DNA of 64,000 nucleotides from [Clostridium] clostridioforme AGR2157 (GTDB lineage: Bacteria > Bacillota > Clostridia > Lachnospirales > Lachnospiraceae), in the NCBI RefSeq assembly GCF_000424325.1, contig NZ_AUJR01000015.1:1-64000 (forward strand). Direction: 5' to 3'. Position 1 is the first letter of the stretch, and each line of letters begins with the position of its first letter. Positions 40,587-49,076 of the stretch are shown one piece after another. Made by a program: the position numbers and the translations under genes. Under the pieces are notes generated by a model. The model was not told where the DNA came from and did not search any database. It was given only the letters and a program-made list of their open reading frames with translations.

Positions 40587-40963
40587 TCAAATTATGGACG
40601 GATGATACGGTGCTCTGTTCCGGGATTGAGAAGATAACCGAGAAAAACAGACAGGCGGAGACAGTGGAATATAAGATAACAGATAACCGGGGGCTGGCAT
40701 TTGACCACGCAAAAATCATATCCTATGCCCTGGAAAGACTTCGCGGAAAGGTGGAATATACGGGATTGGCCCTGCATCTGATGCCTCAGGAATTTACCTT
40801 GACACAGCTGCAGCAGGTATATGAAGTGATTCTGGACAAATGCCTTTTGAAGCCTGCGTTCCGGCGCAGGATTGCTTCTCTGGTGGAGGAAACCGATTCC
40901 TTTACGGAACGGGAAGGCCACCGCCCCTCGCGTCTTTACAGGAGGAAATGGGAGGAATTTTAA
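40574..40963 (+). pseudogene. 3' fragment of a Nudix-type protein (NrtR-like C-terminal domain)
   Basis: From about YELKLWTDD the frame continues to the true stop at 40963. The C-terminal part is typical of Nudix-linked winged-helix regulators: FDHAKIISYALERLRGKVEY, then LMPQEFTLTQLQQVYEVILD and KPAFRRRIASLVEET. The catalytic Nudix box and N-terminal half are absent. It abuts the amidohydrolase fragment (opposite strand), so a deletion joined two genes here. It ends 3 bases before the next remnant. Confidence 0.75.
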
Positions 40964-40966
40964 TAT

Positions 40967-41558
40967 ATGGACAGAAAAGCAGTTGCAAGACAGACATTGG
41001 ACATCATGGAGAAGGGCTGGTATGAGACTGAGGGAACCGTGGTGGAAATCAGCGGCCGCCAGCAGGAGTCAGTGAAGAACAGCATACTTTTTACCCCGGA
41101 ACAGGGGGAGAAACTGCTGAAGCAATACGATAAGGTTTCCAAAAGGGCAGCGGGTTTTAAGAGCTATACATGGAATTGTTCCACGGTGGATGCCATCAAT
41201 ATTTTCGCCGGATGTGGTGTTTTTCCGGGACGGAAGGTTTCACCTGCTGAAGGAACCCGTGGAGGCGTCCGTGCTCACACTTCCGGCTGTCAATATGGGC
41301 CAGGTAATCCTGAAAGGGGAAGATGAGGCCGAAGCAGAGCAGGCCATGAAGCGCCGCATGAAGCTGGCCCTTGCCATCTTTGCCTTTCGGGGCTGCCGGA
41401 ACCTGATACTGGGCGCCTACGGATGCGGCGTGTTCCGCAATGATCCGGTTAAGGTGGCTGGCTGGTGGAAGGAGCTTTTGGGGCAGTATTTTCCCGGTGA
41501 GTTTGATACCATTGTATATGCGGTTTTGGACCGTTCCGGCACGCGACAGCTCCCATAA
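40967..41558 (+). pseudogene. TIGR02452-type (microbial PARG-like) gene with internal deletion and frameshift
   Basis: The N-terminal frame (40967 on, MDRKAVARQTLDIMEKGWYE..STVDAIN) and the C-terminal frame (about 41200-41558, FSPDVVFFRDGRFHLLKEPV..LGAYGCGVFRNDPVKVAGWW) belong to one family but are in different frames. The central macro-domain core with its Gly-rich catalytic loop (about 75 residues in intact members) is missing. Total length of about 197 codons against a family norm near 270 supports deletion. Confidence 0.8.
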
Positions 41559-41589
41559 CAGCCGCAAGGCAGAGGAGGAGCAGTACCTA

Positions 41590-41618
41590 TTGACTTTTAA
41601 AATGAGCCGTAGTATACT
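41590..41618 (+). promoter_or_regulatory. Promoter of the TPP-regulated operon
   Basis: TTGACT (41590-41595), 17-bp spacer, TATACT (41613-41618). Confidence 0.8.
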
Positions 41619-41629
41619 TGTCCCAACAA

Positions 41630-41725
41630 TGAAAAGGGGTGCTGGAGTGGAATCCGGCTGAGATGGAATATGTTCCGAACCCTGATACCTGATCTGGATA
41701 ATGCCAGCGTAGGAAGCCTGCACAA
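41630..41725 (+). ncRNA. TPP riboswitch (THI box)
   Basis: The conserved parts are all present in order: AGGGGTGCTGGAG, GGCTGAGATGGA, ACCCTGATACCTGATCTGGA and TAATGCCAGCGTAGGAAG. It binds thiamine pyrophosphate and controls the uptake genes that follow, probably by termination at 41754-41779. Confidence 0.97.
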
Positions 41726-41753
41726 GATGTAAGTTTTTGTGAGTTTTATTCCG

Positions 41754-41779
41754 CCCGTAATATCCGGACGGGATTTTTT
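41754..41779 (+). terminator. Terminator of the TPP riboswitch
   Basis: CCCGT-9 nt-ACGGG, followed by A and six T, 35 bp before the first gene. Likely the regulated expression platform. Confidence 0.75.
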
Positions 41780-41814
41780 GATCCATATGATTTGAAGAGA
41801 AAAGGAGAAACAAT

Positions 41815-42111
41815 ATGAACGCAAGCGTAGCAATCCAGTCACTTCCAAAGGCAGCTGATGACGAGGAATTAATCCGTATCGTGGACCAGGTTATCGATTA
41901 CATCAAGAGTACGGGGTTAAACTATTATGTAGGTCCCTTTGAGACAACCATTGAAGGGGATTATGACCAGCTGATGGATATTGTAAAAGAGTGCCAGTAT
42001 ATTGCGGTCAGGGCGGGCGCCCCCTCTGTGGCTGCATATATCAAGGTTTCTTACCACCCCGAAGGAGATGTGCTTACCATTGAAAAGAAAGTCACCAAGC
42101 ATCACCAGTAA
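41815..42111 (+). CDS. Thiamine-binding protein (MTH1187/YkoF-like)
   Basis: 98 residues: MNASVAIQSLPKAADDEELI, IDYIKSTGLNYYVGPFETTIEGD and YIAVRAGAPSVAAYIKVSYHP. These small ferredoxin-like proteins bind thiamine or its pyrimidine part. It is the first gene after the TPP riboswitch. AAAGGAG lies before the ATG, and the end overlaps the permease gene. Confidence 0.9.
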   Translation: MNASVAIQSLPKAADDEELIRIVDQVIDYIKSTGLNYYVGPFETTIEGDYDQLMDIVKECQYIAVRAGAPSVAAYIKVSYHPEGDVLTIEKKVTKHHQ

Positions 42112-42853
42112 ACTGTGGTCTGTTTCCGCCATCCTGGTCATCCTCATCCTGTGGCAGCTTTCTGTATCCCTTGGCCTGGTGGAGGGATTCATGCTGCCTT
42201 CACCGGTCCAGGTAGCCGTTGCATTCATGAAGGAATTCCCGGCCCTCATGGAGAACGCCAGGATTACGCTGGCCGAGGCCGGGCTGGGACTGGCTTTGGG
42301 AATTGCCACGGGCTTTGGGGCGGCAGTGCTGATGGACCGGTTTGACAAGGCATACAAGGCCTTTTATCCCATCATTGTACTGACCCAGACAGTGCCGGCG
42401 GTTGCCATAGCGCCTCTTTTGGTGCTGTGGTTTGGCTATGAAATGACTCCAAAGGTCATACTCATTGTAATTACCACATTTTTCCCCATCACGGTGGGGC
42501 TGCTGACCGGATTCAGGGCTGCGGACCCGGATGCGGTGAACCTGTTAAAGGCCATGGGAGCGGGCCGGTTCCAGATATTCCGCTATATCAAGTTGCCGGG
42601 CGCCATGGGCCAGTTCTTTTCCAGTCTCAAGATATCTGTCTCCTATGCAGTGGTGGGAGCCGTGATTTCTGAGTGGCTGGGTGGTTTTGGAGGACTGGGC
42701 GTATACATGACAAGGGTTAAGAAGGCTTTTTCCTTTGACAAGATGTTCGCGGTCATTTTCCTCATATCGGCCATCAGCTTAATTCTGATGTGGGCCGTGG
42801 AACTGCTTCAGAAAAAATGCATGCCATGGGAAAACAGCCAAAAACATAAATAG
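42068..42853 (+). CDS. thiX: ABC transporter permease for thiamine precursor (ThiX-like)
   Basis: About 261 residues with six membrane segments and the NitT/TauT/ThiX-type EAA loop (GFRAADPDAVNLLKAMGAGRFQIFRYIKLPGAMG). The start is uncertain: ATG 42068 overlaps its own ribosome site (AAGGAG), while TTG 42080 sits 12 bases after it. It overlaps the end of the thiamine-binding protein gene by about 40 bases. With ThiY and ThiZ it forms a complete importer. Confidence 0.88.
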   Translation: MCLPLKRKSPSITSKLWSVSAILVILILWQLSVSLGLVEGFMLPSPVQVAVAFMKEFPALMENARITLAEAGLGLALGIATGFGAAVLMDRFDKAYKAFYPIIVLTQTVPAVAIAPLLVLWFGYEMTPKVILIVITTFFPITVGLLTGFRAADPDAVNLLKAMGAGRFQIFRYIKLPGAMGQFFSSLKISVSYAVVGAVISEWLGGFGGLGVYMTRVKKAFSFDKMFAVIFLISAISLILMWAVELLQKKCMPWENSQKHK

Positions 42854-42898
42854 GCAGGGAAAAATATATCCGGCGCTTAATTAAGAGGAGAGATTAAA

Positions 42899-44029
42899 AT
42901 GATAAATAAATGTGCAAGTATGCTGCTGGCCTCTCTGTGCCTGGGAGTACTTCTCACCGGGTGCGGTAAAGTCTCGGATACAGGAGAGAATACCGCCCCT
43001 GCCCAGGCTGCGGAGGGTACACAGAAAGATGCCGCAAATAAGGAATCGGCACAAAAGGAAGCCGCAAATAAGGAAAACGTAAATAAGGAAAACGGAAGCC
43101 AGGAGGAAAAGGCGGCGAAGCAGGATGTAAGAAAGCTGACATTTGTCCTGGACTGGACGCCTAACACCAACCACACAGGCATCTATGTTGCCCGGGAAAA
43201 GGGATATTTTAAGGATGCCGGCCTGGAGGTGGAGATCGTGCAGCCGCCGGAAAACGGGGCAGAGGTGCTGGCAGCCTCCGGAAAGGCTCAGTTTGCAATG
43301 TCCTTCCAGGACAGCCTGGCGCCGGCATTTTCAGGGGATAATCCTCTTCCGGTGACCGCTGTGGCAGGTGTCATACAGCACAATACATCGGGCATTATTT
43401 CCAGAAAGGGCGAGGGAATGGACCGCCCAAGGGGACTGGAGGGGAAAAAGTACGCCACCTGGGACCTTCCTGTGGAAAAGGCGACCATTAAGGATGTGAT
43501 GGAAGCCGACGGAGGGGATTTTGGTAAGGTGGAACTGATTCCCAGCACTGTGACGGATGAGGTGACGGCCCTCAGGACAAAATCCGTGGATGCCATATGG
43601 ATTTTCTATGCATGGGCAGGAGTCAAGACAGAGCTGGAAGGTCTGGAGACAGACTATTTTGCGTTTGCGGATTTGGATTCTGTATTTGATTTTTATACGC
43701 CGGTCATCATAGCCAACAATACATTCCTCGCAAATGAGCCGGAGACAGCCAGGGCATTTCTGGACGCGGTCAGCAGGGGATACGAGTTCGCCATAGAACA
43801 CCCTCAGGAGGCAGGGGACATCCTGTGCAGGGCCGCGCCGGAGCTGGACCCGGAACTGGTAAAGGCCAGCCAGGAATACCTGGCGGACAAGTACCGGGCG
43901 GATGCGCCAAAATGGGGATACATTGACCAGGAGCGCTGGGATGCATATTACGCATGGCTGAATGAAAAAGGGCTTACGGAGACGCCCATTGAGGCGGGAA
44001 CAGGATTTTCCAACGAATACCTGCCGTAA
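42899..44029 (+). CDS. thiY: Substrate-binding lipoprotein, NMT1/THI5-like (ThiY)
   Basis: 376 residues. Lipobox LTGC near residue 21 is followed by a Lys/Asn/Glu-rich linker with short repeats (AANKES, KEAANKEN, VNKENG), then the NMT1/THI5-like domain LTFVLDWTPNTNHTGIYVAR, IVQPPENGAEVLAASGKAQFAMS. It probably binds formylaminopyrimidine or hydroxymethylpyrimidine, both thiamine precursors. GAGGAGAG lies before the ATG. Confidence 0.93.
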   Translation: MINKCASMLLASLCLGVLLTGCGKVSDTGENTAPAQAAEGTQKDAANKESAQKEAANKENVNKENGSQEEKAAKQDVRKLTFVLDWTPNTNHTGIYVAREKGYFKDAGLEVEIVQPPENGAEVLAASGKAQFAMSFQDSLAPAFSGDNPLPVTAVAGVIQHNTSGIISRKGEGMDRPRGLEGKKYATWDLPVEKATIKDVMEADGGDFGKVELIPSTVTDEVTALRTKSVDAIWIFYAWAGVKTELEGLETDYFAFADLDSVFDFYTPVIIANNTFLANEPETARAFLDAVSRGYEFAIEHPQEAGDILCRAAPELDPELVKASQEYLADKYRADAPKWGYIDQERWDAYYAWLNEKGLTETPIEAGTGFSNEYLP

Positions 44030-44064
44030 GGCCGGGGACGGCAGTGCTGTGCCAGGAGGAGAAC

Positions 44065-44811
44065 ATGGAACAACTAAAGGTAGAGGGAATCTCAAAATCC
44101 TTTGACGGGGAGCCGGTGCTGGCGGATATATCCATCGCCCTGAACAAGGGGGAACTGGTGTCGCTGCTGGGAATCAGCGGAGGCGGAAAGACCACTCTTT
44201 TTAATATTATCGCAGGGCTGTCGAGGCCGGATACAGGGCATGTCCTTCTGGACGGGGAGGACGTGACCGGGTGTCCCGGACGGGTGAGCTATATGCTGCA
44301 GAAGGACCTGCTCCTTCCCTACCGGACTATAGAGGACAATGTGGCCCTTCCTTTGATTGTAAAAGGAATGAAGAGGCGGGAGGCACGGGAGCTGGCATCC
44401 CCCTACTTCCGGCAGTTCTGCCTGGAGGGCACCCAGAAGAAGTATCCGGCCCAGCTGTCCGGCGGCATGAGGCAGAGGGCGGCTCTGCTTCGGACGTATC
44501 TGTTTTCAGGCAGTGTGGCCCTGTTGGATGAACCATTTTCCGCATTGGACATGCTGACCAAGAAATCCGTCCATGACTGGTATCTGAAGGTGATGGATGA
44601 AATCCATCTGTCCACCCTGTTTATTACCCACGACATTGACGAGGCCATATTGCTGTCCGACCGGATATACCTGCTGACAGGCAGGCCCGGAAGGATAACG
44701 GAGGAACTCATCATAAGAGAGGCAAAGCCCAGGGACAGGGACTTCGGACTTACGGAAGAGTTTCTGGAATATAAGAGGCATATATTGAAACATCTTGAAA
44801 GGACATCCTGA
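44065..44811 (+). CDS. thiZ: ABC transporter ATPase (ThiZ-like)
   Basis: 248 residues: Walker A GISGGGKT (about 37-44), Q-loop YMLQKDLLLPYRTI, signature LSGGMRQRAALLR, Walker B VALLDEPFSALD and the H-loop FITHDIDEAI. This is a NitT/TauT/ThiZ-type ATPase driving the pyrimidine importer. CAGGAGG lies 6 bases before ATG 44065; the longer frame from a GTG at 44044 lacks a site. Confidence 0.94.
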   Translation: MEQLKVEGISKSFDGEPVLADISIALNKGELVSLLGISGGGKTTLFNIIAGLSRPDTGHVLLDGEDVTGCPGRVSYMLQKDLLLPYRTIEDNVALPLIVKGMKRREARELASPYFRQFCLEGTQKKYPAQLSGGMRQRAALLRTYLFSGSVALLDEPFSALDMLTKKSVHDWYLKVMDEIHLSTLFITHDIDEAILLSDRIYLLTGRPGRITEELIIREAKPRDRDFGLTEEFLEYKRHILKHLERTS

Positions 44812-45026
44812 AAAGCGTTCTGAAAAGATAACCTGAAACGTACTGTGAGGATATTTATTCTATGATTGAGGAAGATATTATTTTACAAAGCGGCGTTTAC
44901 AGATGGCGAGGAAAGCACTTTGAAAAAGAGTCAGTCTGTTCCCGAGGGGACCATGAGCAAAATCTCCCAGCCCGTCCCACCGCGCCTTTTCCCGACGACA
45001 ATCCCCCGTCCGCGTCCCCTGCCACC

Positions 45027-46049
45027 TTACAAATCCAACTTCAAATCCCCATCCTTAATCCACCCCATACTGCGCAGCACCTCCCCAAACACAAAGGTCA
45101 GCACAGCGGGAAGCAGGAAGCACACCAGAAGGATGCCCACCCACATCCGGGTTCCGCCGCCCATGGCCGTATATACGCCGATGGGGCCTACCAGTCCGCA
45201 GGTGCCCATGCCGGACCCGGCTGGGATGTTTTCCAGGCGGAAGACCATGGTGGCTATGGGGCCGGTAATCATGGATGCCAGTGTGGGCGGTATCCAGATA
45301 CGGGGATTCAGCACAATATTGCCCATCTGCAGCATGCTGGTGCCCAGGCCCTGGGCCATCAGGCCGCCGATTTTATTTTCGCGGTAGCTCAAGACGGCAA
45401 ATCCAATCATCTGGGCGCAGCAGCCGGCTGTGGCGGCGCCTCCGGCCAGTCCGTCCAGGGACAGGGCAATGCAGATGGCAGCGCTGCTGATGGGAAGGGT
45501 CAGAGCGATGCCGATAAGGGCTGACACCAGGATTCCCATGATGAAGGGCTGCATTTCCGTGGCTGTCTTTACCAGGTTTCCGAACCAGTTCATGAATTGG
45601 GCCACGCCGGGCCCCACGAACTGGGCCACCAGCACGCCGGAGATAATGGTGATGCCGGGCATCACGATGATGTCCAGACGTGTTTCCTTGGATACAATCT
45701 TACCCAATTCTGCCGCCACGATGGTGGCGACCAGGGCGCCCACAGGACCTCCCAGGGCATTGCCCGCGATACCTACCGTGGCAGCGGAAAACAGCACCAG
45801 CTGAGGCGCCTTTAAGGCGTGGGCAATGGCGATGCCGAGGGCTGCGCCGGTAGCGCTTTTGGCATAGTCGGCAATGACGTTGAAAATTTCTATCTGGAAC
45901 TGCTGGCCCAGGGTACCGAAGATGGTGCCGATGAGAAGGGAAGCAAACAGGCCGAAGGCCATGGCTCCCAGGGCGTCAATCAGATAGGTCTGTACCGTGA
46001 TGTTTACATTTTTCCGTTTCAGGAATTCTTTCACACTTGATTTTGCCAT
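45027..46049 (-). CDS. PTS EIIC-like (PTS_EIIC_2) membrane protein
   Basis: 340 residues with about nine hydrophobic segments: VQTYLIDALGAMAFGLFASLLIGT, then GNALGGPVGALVATIVAAELGK, LPISSAAICIALSL and AGGAATAGCCAQMIGFAV. The family is related to PTS IIC, but no EIIA or EIIB is next to it, so it may be a facilitator or use distant partners. The start at 46049 is placed 9 bases after AGGGAGA; an ATG two codons upstream is only 3 bases away. Downstream, 44812-45026, is a gap without a gene. Confidence 0.85.
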   Translation of the reverse strand: MAKSSVKEFLKRKNVNITVQTYLIDALGAMAFGLFASLLIGTIFGTLGQQFQIEIFNVIADYAKSATGAALGIAIAHALKAPQLVLFSAATVGIAGNALGGPVGALVATIVAAELGKIVSKETRLDIIVMPGITIISGVLVAQFVGPGVAQFMNWFGNLVKTATEMQPFIMGILVSALIGIALTLPISSAAICIALSLDGLAGGAATAGCCAQMIGFAVLSYRENKIGGLMAQGLGTSMLQMGNIVLNPRIWIPPTLASMITGPIATMVFRLENIPAGSGMGTCGLVGPIGVYTAMGGGTRMWVGILLVCFLLPAVLTFVFGEVLRSMGWIKDGDLKLDL

Positions 46050-46195
46050 ACTCATATTCTCCCTTTTTCGGGCTGAGGGGTGTATCGGAATTTATACGCT
46101 CCGGAGCCTTTATTTTGTTAGGGATTTTATCACATATTCATAAAAATGCAAGGTTTTTGACTAAAATCGCAGGTTTTCGTTAAAATATTAACAGA

Positions 46196-46224
46196 TTGCA
46201 AAATAATACTGTGTGGGATATAAT
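46196..46224 (+). promoter_or_regulatory. Promoter of the PAP2 gene
   Basis: TTGCAA (46196-46201), 17-bp spacer, TATAAT (46219-46224). Confidence 0.75.
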
Positions 46225-46257
46225 GGTATGAATATGGGATATTAACCTGGAAATGAG

Positions 46258-46800
46258 GTGGACGGTATCGAATTCAAGATTTTATATACACTGCAGGAAC
46301 TTCACACGCCTTTGGTAGACGGGCTTATGGTGTTCATTACCTCTCTGGGCGACCACGGATGGTTCTGGCTCCTTATGGGTGTCCTGCTTTTTTCATTTCC
46401 CAGGACCAGGCTTTTAGGTGGGTGTATGCTGATATCCATAGCAGCCGGATTTCTTTTGGGCAATGTAATGCTTAAGAATATGGCGGCCAGGCAGCGTCCC
46501 TGCTGGCTGGACCCTTCCGTGGAACTGCTGGTCCGTGTCCCGAAGGATTATTCCTTTCCTTCAGGGCATTCCCTGGTGAGCTTTGAGGGAGCGGTCTGCA
46601 TCTTCCTTTTTAACAGGAAATGGGGGATTCCGGCCCTTATGCTGGCTGTGCTTATCGCGTTTTCCAGACTGTATCTCTTTGTACATTTTCCCACGGATGT
46701 GCTGGCGGGAATCATCATGGGAACCGTAATTGCGTGGTCCGTGGTGAGGACGGCTAAGAGGCGGATGGAAAAAACGGACCGGATGTCAGGGGAGCCGTGA
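46258..46800 (+). CDS. PAP2-family membrane phosphatase
   Basis: 180 residues with about five membrane segments and the three PAP2 motifs: KNMAARQRP, PSGHS (YSFPSGHSLVSFEG) and SRLYLFVHFPTDVLAG. It probably dephosphorylates undecaprenyl pyrophosphate or phosphatidic acid-type lipids. The frame starts with GTG 46258 and has only a weak site upstream; GAGGTGG overlaps the start. Confidence 0.88.
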   Translation: MDGIEFKILYTLQELHTPLVDGLMVFITSLGDHGWFWLLMGVLLFSFPRTRLLGGCMLISIAAGFLLGNVMLKNMAARQRPCWLDPSVELLVRVPKDYSFPSGHSLVSFEGAVCIFLFNRKWGIPALMLAVLIAFSRLYLFVHFPTDVLAGIIMGTVIAWSVVRTAKRRMEKTDRMSGEP

Positions 46801-46864
46801 CATGGCGGCAGGCTGATAAATTAAAATGACCATAGAATGACAGAATGAAAGACAGGTGGAAGCT

Positions 46865-47890
46865 ATGTTGGAACGCGCTCCGGGAATTTTTGAAGTGGAG
46901 CTTCACAGCAATCAGAAAAGCATTGATGAGATTAAGATATTCCTCATTCCGGGAAAGGATGGGGAGAGAAGCCTGATGGTGGATGCCGGTTTTCGCAGCA
47001 GGACATGTCTGCACGTCATGGAAGAGGCGCTGGGAAAACTGGGAATCACCTATGACAGGCTGGATATATTCCTTACCCACAAGCATCATGACCACTGCGG
47101 CCTGGCCGGCGAGTATGCGGCCAGAGGCGCAAGGCTGTTCATGAATCCGCGGGAAGACAGGCATTGTTATGACTGTCTGTACTATAACCACAGCCATGGT
47201 TCCCCGGAGGACCAGCCCCAGGTGCTGCAGAGCGTTGGTGTGACAGAGGATGGGACACCGGAGATATGGAACATGTTCATGGAAGTGTACCGGAGGATTC
47301 GGGAGAACAAGGGATGGGAATTCGAGATTCCGGGATATCCCTATACACCGGTAAATGAGGGTCAGATGCTGAGCTATGGGGATTATGACCTGGAGACAGT
47401 GGGGCTTAAGGGACATACCTACGGGCAGATGGGGCTGTACGACCGGAAGCATAAGATACTCTTTTGCGCTGACCAGGTCATTGACGGCATTGTGCCCATT
47501 GTGGGGACCACCTATGCGGATGAGCATCTGCTTAGGGGGTATTTTGACTCCCTGGAAAAGCTGAAACACCAGTACGGGGACTGCCTGATTCTTCCGGCTC
47601 ACAAGGAGCCCATCCGGGATGTGAAGCGGGTGGCGGACCGGATTGTCTTTGCCTATCTGGATAAGACGGATTTAATCAAGCATATCCTGGACCACGGCCA
47701 TCACAGGATGACCACCAAGGAGGTAGCATGCCTGGCTTACGGCATAGACCATGTGCCCAGAGACCAGTCTGAGTTCATCAAGCTTAAGATGGTCATAAGC
47801 AAGACCTTTTCCTGTCTGGAATACCTGTATGACGAGGATTTTGCCATCCGCACCCTGGAGAACGGGACCTATTACTGGGAAGCGCCGTAA
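46865..47890 (+). CDS. MBL-fold metallo-hydrolase
   Basis: 341 residues. The metal motif THKHHDHCG is at about 75, followed by GHTYGQMGLYD and FCADQVIDGIVP, with a C-terminal helical extension of about 100 residues (winged-helix-like, TTKEVACLAYGIDHVP). The substrate is unknown; the layout recalls the MBL plus winged-helix (LACTB2-like) family. AGGTGG lies 5 bases before ATG 46865. Confidence 0.9.
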   Translation: MLERAPGIFEVELHSNQKSIDEIKIFLIPGKDGERSLMVDAGFRSRTCLHVMEEALGKLGITYDRLDIFLTHKHHDHCGLAGEYAARGARLFMNPREDRHCYDCLYYNHSHGSPEDQPQVLQSVGVTEDGTPEIWNMFMEVYRRIRENKGWEFEIPGYPYTPVNEGQMLSYGDYDLETVGLKGHTYGQMGLYDRKHKILFCADQVIDGIVPIVGTTYADEHLLRGYFDSLEKLKHQYGDCLILPAHKEPIRDVKRVADRIVFAYLDKTDLIKHILDHGHHRMTTKEVACLAYGIDHVPRDQSEFIKLKMVISKTFSCLEYLYDEDFAIRTLENGTYYWEAP

Positions 47891-47907
47891 GGAAAATAAA
47901 AAAGTGC

Positions 47908-47935
47908 TTGCATATCTTCATATATAGTGTATAGT
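47908..47935 (+). promoter_or_regulatory. Promoter of the folate riboswitch transcript
   Basis: TTGCAT (47908-47913), 16-bp spacer, TATAGT (47930-47935). Confidence 0.65.
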
Positions 47936-47954
47936 AGAAGATACAATAAAAACA

Positions 47955-48070
47955 GAAGCAGAGTAGGTATATGTGCGTTAAGTGCCGGCTGGACAGGGAG
48001 TTGTCAGCTGGACGAAAGAGGATTCCCAAAGGGAATCTGTCTGCGGTACATATACCGCATCCCGCTGCAA
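47955..48070 (+). ncRNA. Tetrahydrofolate (THF) riboswitch
   Basis: The conserved elements of the folT-type THF riboswitch are present: GAGTAGGTATATGTGCGTTA and AGTGCCGG at the 5' end, ACGAAAGAGG in the middle and CTGCGGTACATATACCGCA with TCCCGCTGC at the 3' end. The pairing GGTATATGTGC with GTACATATACC supports the fold. It lies upstream of a folate transporter gene, which agrees with its known role. Confidence 0.9.
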
Positions 48071-48303
48071 CAGAGATAGATGGAGCGGCCTGTTTTATGT
48101 GCAGCCGGTTTACGCCGGCCAAAAGCGTGTATGAAAATCAATGATGCAACACGCACTCGCACAGGGAAGCCATGTCCGGGCATAAACGTGCATTGGATAG
48201 GTTTTCGGGGCCGTTTTTTGTATGCCAGGAAGAAAGGTTCCTGCACCTGCCATTGTATATCTCCGTTTGTAGTCCGTGAAATCTGCAAAGGAGGTAATGA
48301 ATC
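48071..48303 (+). other. Leader between THF riboswitch and folT
   Basis: A stem GCCGG/CCGGC (near 48105) and a T run after CGGGGCCG (48207-48219) may form the switch's terminator, but the pairing is not clear by eye. No gene. GGAGG precedes folT. Confidence 0.4.
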
Positions 48304-48876
48304 ATGAAGAAATTAGCAGAACTGTTTGGCAGCTCATCCCGGGAGCTTAAGAGTGTCAGGACCATCACTGTGTGCGCCATGCTGGCGGCAGCGGCAATCA
48401 TCCTGGTGAATTTCCGCATCGAGCTGACTAACACCCAGAGAATCGGTTTTTCCGGCATACCCAACCAATTAGTGGCCTATCTGTTTGGACCCGCTGTCAG
48501 CTGTCTGTTCGCGGGGGCGCTGGACATTATCAAGTATCTCATAAAGCCGGTTGGCGCCTTCTTTCCCGGCCTGACGCTGGTAACCATGCTGGCCGGCCTG
48601 ATTTACGGGGTTTTCTTTTATAAGAAACCATTAAAGCTGACCAGGGTGCTGGCAGCCCACTTCCTGGTCTGCCTGGTGTGCAACGTGATTCTCAATACAC
48701 TGTGTCTCAGTATCCTGTACGGGCAGGCATTCATGATACTCCTGCCTCCCCGCGTCATACAGAACATAGTGAAATGGCCCATTGATTCCATTATTTTTTA
48801 CTATGTGGCCAAGATGCTGGAGATGTCCGGCGTGTTCCGTGTAGTCAGGGGAAGCAGGGCCGCCGTGCAGCGGTAG
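48304..48876 (+). CDS. folT: Folate ECF transporter substrate-binding (S) component
   Basis: 190 residues with six hydrophobic segments; VRTITVCAMLAAAAIILVNF, RIGFSGIPNQLVAYLFGPAVSCLFAGALDIIKYL and FFPGLTLVTMLAGLIYGVFFY identify the FolT type. It needs a shared EcfAA'T module coded elsewhere. The THF riboswitch upstream confirms folate. AAGGAGG lies 7 bases before the ATG. Confidence 0.96.
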   Translation: MKKLAELFGSSSRELKSVRTITVCAMLAAAAIILVNFRIELTNTQRIGFSGIPNQLVAYLFGPAVSCLFAGALDIIKYLIKPVGAFFPGLTLVTMLAGLIYGVFFYKKPLKLTRVLAAHFLVCLVCNVILNTLCLSILYGQAFMILLPPRVIQNIVKWPIDSIIFYYVAKMLEMSGVFRVVRGSRAAVQR

Positions 48877-48879
48877 CAG

Positions 48880-48983
48880 GAAGCGGCAGTCGGGTTCTGG
48901 GAGCCAAGACAGTGGCGGAGGCAGTGGCCTATTCCAAGACCGCTGCAGATGCCATGGATGCTTATATGAAAGAAAAGCTGTGA
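48880..48983 (+). pseudogene. 3' fragment of an FAD/NAD(P)-dependent oxidoreductase gene
   Basis: A frame without a start reads GSGSRVLGAKTVAEAVAYSK, then TAADAMDAYMKEKL and a stop. This resembles the last helix of glutamate synthase small subunit-like or dihydropyrimidine dehydrogenase-like flavoproteins (GAxTVxEAVxxxKxxADAxDxYM). The rest of the gene is missing. Confidence 0.65.
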
Positions 48984-49076
48984 AGGAAAAAGATAAAAAA
49001 GACGGGAAAGGGCTGGCAGGCCGGGAATAACCGTGGTAAAATAGGACTTGAAAACGTTTGCAAAGGAGAATGGTCT

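Noticed and set aside
44812-45026. Possible gene in the gap after thiZ
   Set aside because: Frames here overlap and run antisense into the EIIC-like gene, and none has a convincing start or protein-like pattern.
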